A stretch of DNA of 55,006 bases from an uncultured Methanobrevibacter sp. (GTDB lineage: Archaea > Methanobacteriota > Methanobacteria > Methanobacteriales > Methanobacteriaceae). The translations under genes were made by a program, and so were the position numbers. Of the stretch, positions 17,720-26,217 are shown one piece after another; within the stretch, counting starts at the first letter, position 1, and each line of letters opens with the position of its first letter. The notes below the pieces were generated by a model. The model saw nothing but the letters and a program-made list of their open reading frames with translations. It made no database searches and was not told the origin of the DNA. The DNA lies in contig NZ_CALGFC010000012.1 of NCBI RefSeq assembly GCF_937881195.1, positions 1-55,006 on the forward strand. The letters run 5' to 3'.

Positions 17720-17740
17720 ATACCCATAGGGGTATTGGTA
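17720..17740. promoter_or_regulatory. Candidate CsoR operator between csoR and DUF998 gene
   Basis: ATACCCATAGGGGTATTGGT contains TACCC-ATAG-GGGTA at 17721-17734, an inverted repeat with 5-bp arms very like published CsoR operators of the form TACCC-N4-GGGGTA. It sits in the 385-bp divergent gap, 228 bp upstream of csoR and about 138 bp upstream of the DUF998 gene, so it could serve either. The remainder of the gap is degenerate 34-bp repeats (from 17522) and AATTTAATATA runs. Confidence 0.6.
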
Positions 17741-17877
17741 TTTATAATATTTAAATTTTTTCCTAATCTAAAAATTCTTTTAATATTTAAAAAATTTAAT
17801 ATAAAAATTTAATATAGAAATTTAATATAGAAATTTAATATAAAAATTTAATAATGGAAAAATAAATATAAAAAAAT

Positions 17878-18528
17878 ATGAATATGAAAATATTACAAGG
17901 CTTTGGAATGATAAGTGTTATCTTTTATTTTATACATGTATTCCTAGGACAGGCCCTTTGGAAAAGTTATAATCCAATAACAACAGATATAAGTACACTA
18001 ACAGCTATAGGGTCACCTAATGCAGAAATAATCGGAATTTTCACATTGATATATGGTATTTGTGCAGTTATATTCGCAATAGGTCTTGTAATAGAATCAT
18101 TTAATAAAAAATATAATATCATAACTAAATTAGGATTTATATTTTTATTAGCTATGACAATAGTATCCTTTATAGGATATACATTGTTCCCTTTAAATCC
18201 AAGTCAAACAGTATCAAGCTTCCAAAATATGATGCATATTATAATAACTGGAATGACAGTACTTCTAACAATCCTATTTTTATTCTTTATAGGAATTGGA
18301 TTTATAAAAAAAGAAAAATTTAAAAAATTGGGAAAAATATCACTTATAGTAGCAATCTTAGTAATACTTTTTGGAATGCTAAATCCAATTAATTTAGCTT
18401 TAGGATTAAATATTTTGGGACTAACTGAAAGACTTGTTATTTTTACATTAGAAATATTTATATTCTTCTTATCAGCTGTATATACTTTTGATATAAGCTA
18501 TTTTTTATCTATTAATGAGAATAAATAA
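17878..18528 (+). CDS. DUF998 integral membrane protein
   Basis: A 216-residue protein with about six hydrophobic helices. The first helix carries FGMISVIFYFIHVFLGQ and is followed by YNPITTDISTLTAIGSPNA, and between helices 3 and 4 comes GYTLFPLNPSQTVSSFQNMMH; this layout and the conserved His fit the DUF998 family of unknown function. ATG 17878 lacks a ribosome binding site, and an ATG two codons on is equally possible. It is divergent from csoR with a CsoR-like operator in between, so metal control is conceivable but speculative. Confidence 0.78.
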   Translation: MNMKILQGFGMISVIFYFIHVFLGQALWKSYNPITTDISTLTAIGSPNAEIIGIFTLIYGICAVIFAIGLVIESFNKKYNIITKLGFIFLLAMTIVSFIGYTLFPLNPSQTVSSFQNMMHIIITGMTVLLTILFLFFIGIGFIKKEKFKKLGKISLIVAILVILFGMLNPINLALGLNILGLTERLVIFTLEIFIFFLSAVYTFDISYFLSINENK

Positions 18529-18549
18529 ATAATATTCTTATTTCTAATT

Positions 18550-19515
18550 TTATTCATATTTTAATTTTTGAAAAAATTCTTTAAAATTATCCAAATCAAT
18601 TATTCCTTTTTCGGTGATTACTCCAGTAATTAGATCTTTTGGAACAATATCAAATGCAGGATTTCTAACTTCAGTTCCTTTTGGACAAATTCTACATCCA
18701 CCATAATGAGTCACCTCATCACTTCCCCTTTCTTCTATTTCAGTATCATAAATAGAAATATCGTGGTCAAATGTACTAAGTGGTGCTGCAACATAAAATG
18801 GAACATGGAATCTTTTAGCTGCAAGTGCAACCATTAAAGACCCTATTTTATTAGCTATACCATCATGAGCTACTCTATCCGCCCCAATAACAACTTTATT
18901 AATCTCTCCTTGTTGCATTAAATATCCTGCAGCTACATCAGGTATTAATTTTACAGGTATTTCTTCTTGTTGCATTTCCCAAACACTTAAACGAGCTCCT
19001 TGACCAAGAGGGCGAGTTTCATCACAAATTATATTTATATCTTTTCCTTCATGAAATGCGGACCTAACAACTCCAAGAGCAGTACCATAATCAACACAAG
19101 CAAGAGCTCCAGCATTACAATGAGTTAAAATAGTATCCCCATGAGATATAATCTCAGCACCATTTCTACCAATAGCTAAGTTAGTCTCAATATCTTCTTT
19201 ATACATTTCTAGTGCTTCTTTAAGAGCATTTTCACTTTTAAGAACTCTATCAACTGCCCAAAAAAGATTTATAGCTGTTGGACGAGAAGATTTTATTTCA
19301 TCAGCTACTTTTTCTAAATTTTCCCCAGCTAAATCTCCAAGAACCATTCCAAAAGCAGCAGCTACTCCAATAGCTGGAGCTCCTCTAACAACCATTGTTT
19401 TGATAGCAGTTATTACATCTTCATAAGTCTCACATTCAAAATATGTTAATTCATCAGGTAACTTAGTTTGATCTATAAGTATTAATTTATTATCTTTCCA
19501 TTCCATAGTTTTCAT
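18550..19515 (-). CDS. mtnA: S-methyl-5-thioribose-1-phosphate isomerase
   Basis: MtnA turns methylthioribose-1-phosphate into the ribulose form in methylthioadenosine/5'-deoxyadenosine salvage. The 321-residue protein shows VVRGAPAIGVAAAFGMVLG, ILTHCNAGALACVDYGTAL (catalytic Cys), DETRPLGQGARLSVWEM and VIGADRVAHDGIANKIGS (catalytic Asp), the MtnA set that also separates it from ribose-1,5-bisphosphate isomerase and aIF2B. AAGGTATT precedes ATG 19515. It converges with the DUF998 gene (22-bp gap), so they are independent units. Confidence 0.93.
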   Translation of the reverse strand: MKTMEWKDNKLILIDQTKLPDELTYFECETYEDVITAIKTMVVRGAPAIGVAAAFGMVLGDLAGENLEKVADEIKSSRPTAINLFWAVDRVLKSENALKEALEMYKEDIETNLAIGRNGAEIISHGDTILTHCNAGALACVDYGTALGVVRSAFHEGKDINIICDETRPLGQGARLSVWEMQQEEIPVKLIPDVAAGYLMQQGEINKVVIGADRVAHDGIANKIGSLMVALAAKRFHVPFYVAAPLSTFDHDISIYDTEIEERGSDEVTHYGGCRICPKGTEVRNPAFDIVPKDLITGVITEKGIIDLDNFKEFFQKLKYE

Positions 19516-19994
19516 AGTTAATACCTTAACCTAAAAATGTTCATTGATATGATAAAATATAATAAAATATGATAAAATATAATAAAATATGATAAAATAT
19601 AATAAAATATAATAAAATATAATAAAATATTAATTGATTTAATATTATTGTTTATATTTGTTATTGTTTATATTAATATAGAGTTTTTACATTATAACTT
19701 TTATTAATGATTTTATTATAAATATCTTAATGAGTATATTAATAAATATATCAATAAGGATATTAAGGCATTTAAGGATATTTAATGATGTCTAATGATA
19801 TTTAATGATATTTAATGGTATTTAATTGTATTTAATGGTATTTATTGGCATTTAATAGACATATTAATTAATATACATAAATTATATAATAAAATATAAT
19901 ATATTATAAAATATATTATAAAATATATGATAAATTATATGTAAAATATATGATAAAATATATGACAAAAAGTAGCTAATTATGAATTAAAATA
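19516..19994. repeat. Intergenic block of short degenerate repeats
   Basis: Three families follow one another: AATAAAATATGATAAAATAT variants (about 19552-19630), TTTAATG(A/G)TATTTAATGG variants (about 19785-19860), and AAATATATGATAAA variants (about 19905-19965). No gene or RNA is seen in these 479 bp. Confidence 0.7.
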
Positions 19995-21215
19995 CTATAA
20001 AAGACCTGTTTTATTTAATGCTTGTTTTATATCATTTATTAAATCATTTGAATCTTCTAAACCAACACTAAAACGGAGAAAACCATTTTTAAATTCTTTA
20101 GGATATAAATATTGTCTTTCATCATCTTCACCAATGAAAACTATCAAGCTTTCATCATGACCTAAAGAAACTGCAGATGTGATAATTTTCAGATTACTAA
20201 CAAATTCATTATGTTTATCATGATTAGTATTTAGTCCAAAAGATAAAACACCTCCAAAACCATTTTTCATTTGTTTATTTGCAATTTCATGATTTTTATG
20301 GGATTCTATTCCAGGATAAGAAACAAAAGTTACAATTTCAAGACTTTCTAAAAATTTAGCCACTTTTAAAGCATTTTTATTATGTTGTTCCATTCTTAAA
20401 GGGAGGGTTACAGATCCCCTCATTATAAGCCATGCATTAAATGGACTTATTGTACCTCCAAGATTAATTTGGGAATCCTTCCTGATTGTATCTAAATGTT
20501 TGGATTTGCCTGAAATTGATCCTCCCATTGAATCTCCATGTCCATTGATATATTTTGTTAGACTTTCAATTGAAAAATCTGCTCCGAGTTCAATAGGCCG
20601 TTGATTATAAGGGGAAGCTAATGTATTATCTACTGAAACAAGGATATTTTTTTCATGAGCTATTTCAGATATTTTTGAAATATCTACAATAGATAGAGTA
20701 GGATTTCCAGGAGTTTCAATATGAATCAATTTAGTATTATCTTTTATTTCTGATTTAACATTTTCAATATTAGTAGTATCAACTATGCTTGTTTCAACTT
20801 TAAATTTTTTATTAAATAATTCATTTAAAAGTCTATAAACCGCAATATAAGTAACATTAGAAAATATAACATGATCCCCACTTTCAAGAAGTGAGAAAAA
20901 CAAACCAGATAATGCTGCCACCCCACTTGAGAGTACTATACAATCTTCAGCATTTTCAAGTGAAGCTATCCTCTCTTCTAAGTATTTTTGATTAGAACCA
21001 CCATTTCGAGTATAAATATTTTCATCAGCACCACTCCAATTTAAAACACTTGGATCATAAGGTAATTTATAGCTATTCGCCATAGTTATTGGTCTTTTTA
21101 TAGCATTAGTACCTTTATCAATATTATTTCCAACATGGATAACTCTTGTTTGAAAGTCCATATGATTAAATTTTAATCCATTATTTATTATTTTGTCATT
21201 CATTTTATCATTCAT
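19995..21215 (-). CDS. Trans-sulfuration PLP enzyme (cystathionine/methionine lyase family)
   Basis: A 406-residue Cys/Met-metabolism PLP enzyme. It has SSGVAALSGLFFSLLESGDH (cofactor phosphate region), ETPGNPTLSIVDI, VDNTLASPYNQRPIELGAD (Asp pairing with the pyridine N) and SIESLTKYINGHGDSMGG with the Schiff-base Lys in LTKY. The family includes cystathionine gamma-synthase, gamma-lyase and methionine gamma-lyase; sequence alone does not settle which. ATG 21215 has no ribosome binding site and the segment MNDKMNDK looks duplicated; ATG 21161 (MDFQTRVIHVGNN) fits the family N-terminus better and may be the real start. It is monocistronic. Confidence 0.88.
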   Translation of the reverse strand: MNDKMNDKIINNGLKFNHMDFQTRVIHVGNNIDKGTNAIKRPITMANSYKLPYDPSVLNWSGADENIYTRNGGSNQKYLEERIASLENAEDCIVLSSGVAALSGLFFSLLESGDHVIFSNVTYIAVYRLLNELFNKKFKVETSIVDTTNIENVKSEIKDNTKLIHIETPGNPTLSIVDISKISEIAHEKNILVSVDNTLASPYNQRPIELGADFSIESLTKYINGHGDSMGGSISGKSKHLDTIRKDSQINLGGTISPFNAWLIMRGSVTLPLRMEQHNKNALKVAKFLESLEIVTFVSYPGIESHKNHEIANKQMKNGFGGVLSFGLNTNHDKHNEFVSNLKIITSAVSLGHDESLIVFIGEDDERQYLYPKEFKNGFLRFSVGLEDSNDLINDIKQALNKTGLL

Positions 21216-21481
21216 TTCATAATTTATTATATTTTTAAAAATAATTTAAAAATAATTTTTATAATATAACAATAGTTATATTTTTTATTAAATATATTTT
21301 TTGTTTTTATAATACTTAAAAAATAAATTAAAAATACAATTTAAAAAAAAATGAAAAATTTTTAAAAAATATGAAAAAGATAAAAAAAATTTAAAAAAAA
21401 AGATAAAAAATAGAATAAAAATAAAAAATTAGAAAAAATAAACTAAAAAATATATAACTAATACATGAAAAATTCAGTATA

Positions 21482-22348
21482 TTAATAATGACTTGCAGGA
21501 GTCATTCCTAAATGTTTATCCTCACTTTTTTTACCAGGAATTCCATAAGCATCTGCCCTACACTGAGTACAAGCTCTGAAAACAGGTAAAACTTCTTCAA
21601 CTTCGTCTCTAACTTTTTCAATCTGAGCACAATTAGGACGAGGATAATCTTTCATTTTATTTAAAGGTATAAGAGGAAGAACATTCATAAGTGAAGCACC
21701 ACGTTTTTTAACTTCTTTAGCAATTTCCACTATATGTTCATCATTTAATCCAGGAATTAAAACACTATTAACTTTAATAATGACACCAAGATTAGCTAAT
21801 TTCTCAATTCCATCAAGCTGATTTTTAATTAAAATCTCAGCAGCTTCTTTACCCTTATAAATCTTACCATTATAATTAATAAAAGTATAAATATCTTTAG
21901 CTATTTCTGGATCAATAGCATTAACAGTGACAGTAACAGTATTTACACCAAGTTCAGCTACTCTTTCAGCATAATCAGGAAGTAAAAGCCCATTAGTACT
22001 CATACATTTTATTAAATCAGGGTTATTTTTACCTAATTTTTCAAAGAATTCAAATGTAGCTTCATTAGCTAAAGAGTCTCCAGGACCTGCAACACCAACA
22101 ACAGAAATTGGACCTTCTTTAGTTACATTTTCTACATGTTCTATTGCAGAATCAGGATCCATAACACAAGAAGCGACTCCCGGCCTATTCTCATCTTGAT
22201 TAATGTCCCTTGTACAGAAATTACAATAAATATTACATTTAGGAGCAATAGGAACATGTGCCCTACCTACCTTATCATGCATTTTCTCATTAAAACAAGG
22301 ATGAGCCTTGGTTACATGAGCAAAACGACTACCTTTAAGTTCTTCCAT
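21482..22348 (-). CDS. nifB: Radical SAM NifB (8Fe-9S-C cluster assembly)
   Basis: NifB fuses two 4Fe-4S clusters and inserts a carbide to give the 8Fe-9S-C NifB-cofactor. The 288-residue protein has the radical SAM triad CNIYCNFC, HPCFNEKMHDKVGRAHVPIA, GVAGPGDSLAN, MSTNGLLLPDYA, and the C-terminal CTQCRADAYGIPG, all NifB marks; the NifX-like tail of many bacterial NifBs is absent, as usual in methanogens. ATG 22348 follows AAGGTGG with 5-bp spacing. No nifH, nifD or nifK lies in the window. The next genes upstream on the same strand are the methanogenesis marker cluster, after a 700-bp gap. Confidence 0.93.
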   Translation of the reverse strand: MEELKGSRFAHVTKAHPCFNEKMHDKVGRAHVPIAPKCNIYCNFCTRDINQDENRPGVASCVMDPDSAIEHVENVTKEGPISVVGVAGPGDSLANEATFEFFEKLGKNNPDLIKCMSTNGLLLPDYAERVAELGVNTVTVTVNAIDPEIAKDIYTFINYNGKIYKGKEAAEILIKNQLDGIEKLANLGVIIKVNSVLIPGLNDEHIVEIAKEVKKRGASLMNVLPLIPLNKMKDYPRPNCAQIEKVRDEVEEVLPVFRACTQCRADAYGIPGKKSEDKHLGMTPASHY

Positions 22349-23056
22349 ATTGTCCACCTTATAAACTAATTAATAATAATTTCATGATAAAAAAAATAAC
22401 ATGAAAAATATTATTTAAATAAAATTATAATTTTAAAAATTTATTATAGAAATATAATTATAAATATAATTAATATAAATTAATGTAGATTAATATAAAT
22501 TAATATAAATTAATTTAAATTGATATAAATTAATACAAATTTATGTAAATTAATATAAGTTAATAATTAATATAAACTAATTCAAACTAATTTAAACTAA
22601 TTTAAACTAATTTAAACTAATTTAAACTAATTTAAGCATAAATATTAAAAATCATTTTCTACTATATAAACTCTCTCATAAAATAAAATTTCAAATCTAT
22701 TAATAAAATAATTCATTATTACAATTAATCCAATATACTTATTGTATTAATTTGATAAAAATATATTAGTACAATAGTAACTTCTCAAAAACTATTGAAT
22801 CAAAATATACAATGAATAAAATATTTTCAAGATTTATAAAAATTTATTATAAAATAATATATATCTTAAATTATTAATAAATATGTTGTAACTATATATT
22901 AAACTTTGTTGTAATGAGAACAAACAGACAAAAAATTAAAATTATTAATATAAACTACCCACTACAATACAAAAATAAAATATTAAAATAATAACATATT
23001 AGAATAATAAAATAATGAAAAGATAGGTTAATAAACCAATAAATCAAGGAGTTAAT
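22349..23056. other. Upstream region of nifB: repeats and one inverted repeat
   Basis: The 700-bp gap contains a 10-bp tandem repeat (TTTAAACTAA, about six copies, 22571-22635) and the inverted repeat listed next. No gene is visible. Confidence 0.6.
22736..22779. promoter_or_regulatory. Imperfect inverted repeat, candidate operator or hairpin
   Basis: TACTTATTGTATTAAT (22736-22751) and ATTAGTACAATAGTA (22765-22779) pair as 15-16-base arms with one bulge and one mismatch around a 13-base spacer. It lies about 390 bp upstream of nifB and about 280 bp past the mmp17 stop. It may bind a regulator or form an RNA hairpin after mmp17. Confidence 0.4.
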
Positions 23057-23614
23057 TTAAGAAGAAGTTAATTCTTCAACATAACCTAATCCTTTATCTA
23101 ACCATTCGTCTTTAATAAGTTCATCAGTACAAACTATAGCAATAACATCATCCTTTGAAATGTCCCTAATTATTCTAAATCCTTCAGGAATAATTCTAAA
23201 TGCTGCATCATATATTCTCTTTTTTAGATTTTCATATGGGTCATCTATAACAAGATTATTCAAATTATCTTCTTTACCTTCAAGAATAAAGCTAAAACGG
23301 TCTGGTTGATGAACATTTTCTCTTCCTTTTTCAAGCCACAACTTTTTTAAAATATTTGGAAGATAATTTTCATCACTTACACGAATTATAGTTTTATCTA
23401 TTTCTTTATCATATTCAATATTAGTTACATCACCTAAAGTAGTAAAATTAGAAGTTTTATCCATTTTAATAGCTAAAATAAATACAACTTCCTTAGGATC
23501 AACAAAAACTCTCATATCCTTAACAGAAGGAGATAACTGAAGATCTTGAAATATTTGTTTTATTATCATCTCATAGACTTTTGCACCCTCTGTATCTGTA
23601 GATTCAACAAGCAT
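23057..23614 (-). CDS. Methanogenesis marker protein 17
   Basis: A 185-residue soluble protein matching methanogenesis marker 17 in length, neighbours and features such as MRVFVDPKEVVFILAIKMD and AAFRIIPEGFRIIRDI. Mmp17 occurs only in organisms with methyl-coenzyme M reductase and, as I recall, is part of the ATP-dependent complex that activates that enzyme, together with McrC, Mmp3, Mmp7 and AtwA. ATG 23614 follows AGGTGAG. It is the last gene of the minus-strand marker cluster, 70 bp behind Mmp15. Confidence 0.87.
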   Translation of the reverse strand: MLVESTDTEGAKVYEMIIKQIFQDLQLSPSVKDMRVFVDPKEVVFILAIKMDKTSNFTTLGDVTNIEYDKEIDKTIIRVSDENYLPNILKKLWLEKGRENVHQPDRFSFILEGKEDNLNNLVIDDPYENLKKRIYDAAFRIIPEGFRIIRDISKDDVIAIVCTDELIKDEWLDKGLGYVEELTSS

Positions 23615-23684
23615 AAACTCACCTAATAAAAAACATGAATAATTTAATTTTATCTATTTTCATAATTTCATTTCATTTCCAATT

Positions 23685-24926
23685 TTACCTATTTTCTTGT
23701 CTTTTACCCATTCCAGAAACTAAAAGTGCAGCACCAACAGCACCGATATGTTGTGAGTACTCAGGAACTATAACATCAATACCTCCAAGAGTATCACTAA
23801 CTGCTTTAACTAATCCAGATATTAAAGAAGTTCCACCAACTTGTATTAAAGGTTCCCTAATATCAATTTCTTGTAATTGTTGTTCATAAACTTGTTCTGA
23901 AACAGAATGACATGCAGCTGCAGCTACATCTGCTTTAGAACCTCCAGCAGCAAGAGTTGTAACTAAATCTTGAATACCGAAAACAATACAATAACTATTC
24001 AGCATTGCCTTTTTATAATCTCCTTTCATAGCTAATGGACCAAGTTCAGTAATATCAACATCCAAACGACGTGCAGTCATCTCCAAAAATCTTCCAGAAG
24101 CACCAGCACAAATACCACCCATAGTAAAATTATCAGGAATTCCATCATTAACAGTGATTACTTTATTATCCATTCCACCAATATCTAATACTGTTGCATC
24201 TCCTTTTTGGTGTCCTGCAAGATAAACAGCCCCTTTAGCATTTACAGACAATTCTTCCTGGATTAACTCTGCCTTCATGTTTTTCCCAATTGTAAGTCGT
24301 CCATAACCAGTAGTTCCAATACCTTCAACATCATCAAGCTTATAACCAGTTCCTTCAAAAGCTTCATCAGCCCCTTTATACACTGATTCCATGATATCTT
24401 TTGTAGGAGTCCAACCAGTACCAATAACCTTATTATTCTCCATTAAAACCACTTTTGTAGTAGTGGAACCAGAATCAACCCCTAAAGTTAATCCTTCTTG
24501 TTTTTCACGAGCCAATATACTTCTTCTAGCAACCGAAGTAGTTAAAGCTTCCATACGGATAAATAACTCATCTGCCTTGGTTCTTTCAGTGAAAGAATAA
24601 GTCACAACAGGAATTCTAGTATTTTGCTGAATAAATCTCCTTACTTCATTTCTAACTAATGCCCCTTCTGCACATCTAAAACAAGTAGCTATGAAAACAG
24701 CATCCGCTTTACTTTTTCCCTCAACAATTGACATTGCTCTTGCAATCATAAGCTTCAAACTGGAACTTTCAGCAGAAAATCCAAATTTTTTATATGCTTC
24801 ATCAATATAATCAAGATCAATCTCAGGAATAACAATTTCTGAACCAAAGGTAGTAGCTGCCTTTTCTATCTCTTTTTGAATACCACTATACTCTGTACCG
24901 CAAGATATTAAAGCTATTTTAACCAT
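23685..24926 (-). CDS. Methanogenesis marker protein 15 (HgdC/BadF-type ATPase)
   Basis: A 413-residue ASKHA-fold ATPase of the BadF/BadG/HgdC activator type. From about residue 145 come phosphate loop 1 LGVDSGSTTTKVVLMENN, then VLDIGGMDNKVI and GGICAGASGRFLEMTARRL, where HgdC-like proteins hold a bridging 4Fe-4S cluster through a Cys, and GGTSLISGLVKAVSD. The first 140 residues are an extra domain specific to Mmp15, with Cys in IATCFRCAEGA. Such activators use ATP to drive low-potential electron transfer; the exact role of Mmp15 is not established. Its ATG overlaps the Mmp5 stop (TAATG), so translation is coupled. Confidence 0.9.
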   Translation of the reverse strand: MVKIALISCGTEYSGIQKEIEKAATTFGSEIVIPEIDLDYIDEAYKKFGFSAESSSLKLMIARAMSIVEGKSKADAVFIATCFRCAEGALVRNEVRRFIQQNTRIPVVTYSFTERTKADELFIRMEALTTSVARRSILAREKQEGLTLGVDSGSTTTKVVLMENNKVIGTGWTPTKDIMESVYKGADEAFEGTGYKLDDVEGIGTTGYGRLTIGKNMKAELIQEELSVNAKGAVYLAGHQKGDATVLDIGGMDNKVITVNDGIPDNFTMGGICAGASGRFLEMTARRLDVDITELGPLAMKGDYKKAMLNSYCIVFGIQDLVTTLAAGGSKADVAAAACHSVSEQVYEQQLQEIDIREPLIQVGGTSLISGLVKAVSDTLGGIDVIVPEYSQHIGAVGAALLVSGMGKRQENR

Positions 24927-25435
24927 TATTCATCACCATTTAAATCTTTATTTATTGAAACATCAGAATTTTCAGAAGAAGAGAGATTTTCTGAAGAATT
25001 CGGAAGAGAATCTAAAAATGTATTTATTTTATTAACCATATTAGTAGTTTCATCTTTATTCTTAGGATATTTCAACTCAAGAGTAGGAATTCCTCTTTTT
25101 CTAAGGTTGAATATAGATAATTCATTTGTCCTAGCACAACCAATACATCCAAAACCAAAAGGAGCATCTTCAACAATTATAGCAGCTTCAGCTTCTTCAA
25201 TTAAAGGCCCAAGAAGAGACATTCTTCCACGTACCCCTGATGGAACCTCAATAGCAGCATATTTTAATCCTTTAATAGGATCCTCTTCAGTAAGATTCAT
25301 TGGAGGAGAATCAATATCAGGATCTTTAACTTTTTTTCTAACAGCTTTTTGAAGAGCTAATACTTCATGTCCTTTTCTTTCAATTAAATCTGCTAAAATT
25401 AATGAATTTGGTGGGAATATAGCTACCTTTACCAT
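24926..25435 (-). CDS. Methanogenesis marker protein 5
   Basis: A 169-residue protein starting MVKVAIFPPNSLILADLIER, with GVRGRMSLLGPLIEEAEAAI and a Cys pair in DAPFGFGCIGCARTNELS, matching marker 5, known only from methanogens and of unknown function. GxxCIGCART could bind a metal or cluster with a partner. The C-terminal 25 residues are a Ser/Asn/Asp-rich tail, part of the low-complexity trend in this genome. It lies directly before mmp15 with a one-base overlap. Confidence 0.86.
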   Translation of the reverse strand: MVKVAIFPPNSLILADLIERKGHEVLALQKAVRKKVKDPDIDSPPMNLTEEDPIKGLKYAAIEVPSGVRGRMSLLGPLIEEAEAAIIVEDAPFGFGCIGCARTNELSIFNLRKRGIPTLELKYPKNKDETTNMVNKINTFLDSLPNSSENLSSSENSDVSINKDLNGDE

Positions 25436-25656
25436 TTTATCACATTTTTAATATATTATAATTATCTAACAATTTTAGTTATCCTCATATAAAAATTTTA
25501 ATTAATCCTTAAAATTTTATAAATTTTAATTAATCTTCATTATTTTATAAATCTTAATTAACCTTTATTATTTTATAAATCTTAATTAACCACTATTATT
25601 TTATAAATTTTAATTAATTATTATCATTTTATAATTAATTATAATCTATTTTATAA

Positions 25657-26208
25657 TTACTCATGAACATTTTGATTTCTATTTTTATGTATATTTTTGT
25701 CCATATTATCTTCTTTATTCCTAACATTACTATTATTAAGATTTTCTTCTTCTAAACATTGTTCCATTATTTCTTCAAATTCTTCTAAAGGAATACAAGT
25801 TTCCTCTTCAAGTGAAACTTCTTTTGGATTTTTCAAAGCATCTGAAACAAAGCCAAGAAGTTTAAATTCCTTTTCCATTTGGTGAAATCCTTCTCTTGCG
25901 CCTTTTCTATGGCCCCTGCATCTTCTTGGATCTCCAGGAGGGAAACCCCTGTCTTTTGTAAAAATATTATAAGGATCTAATTTTCGAACTTCCCCAATAG
26001 CTCTTAAAACATCCTTTTCTTTACCACTAACCATTGCACCATAACAAGTTTGTTTTATTGTGAGAGGCAAACCTAAGAGATGGATGTGATTTACAACCTC
26101 GCTTTCACTAACATTGGCTTTTGGACCCAAAATAATCATTCTTGTGACGACCTCTGGATCAGAATCTTCCCTACCAAGATTTGGATTAATACATACATTT
26201 TCTACCAT
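25657..26208 (-). CDS. Methanogenesis marker protein 6
   Basis: A 183-residue protein. MIILGPKANVSESEVVNHIH and TIKQTCYGAMVSGKEKDVLR, followed by FPPGDPRRCRGHRKGAREGF, are the marks I associate with marker 6; its role is unknown but it always travels with mmp5, mmp15, mmp17 and mmp3. The last 35 residues are Asn/Asp/His-rich and probably disordered. AGAGGGATATT precedes ATG 26208 in the 9-bp gap after mmp3, so the two are translated together. A 221-bp gap separates it from mmp5. Confidence 0.86.
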   Translation of the reverse strand: MVENVCINPNLGREDSDPEVVTRMIILGPKANVSESEVVNHIHLLGLPLTIKQTCYGAMVSGKEKDVLRAIGEVRKLDPYNIFTKDRGFPPGDPRRCRGHRKGAREGFHQMEKEFKLLGFVSDALKNPKEVSLEEETCIPLEEFEEIMEQCLEEENLNNSNVRNKEDNMDKNIHKNRNQNVHE

Positions 26209-26217
26209 AATATCCCT

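Noticed and set aside
21482..22348. Nitrogen fixation island
   Set aside because: Only nifB is present; nifHDK, nifE and nifN are absent, and nifB is widespread in methanogens that do not fix nitrogen.
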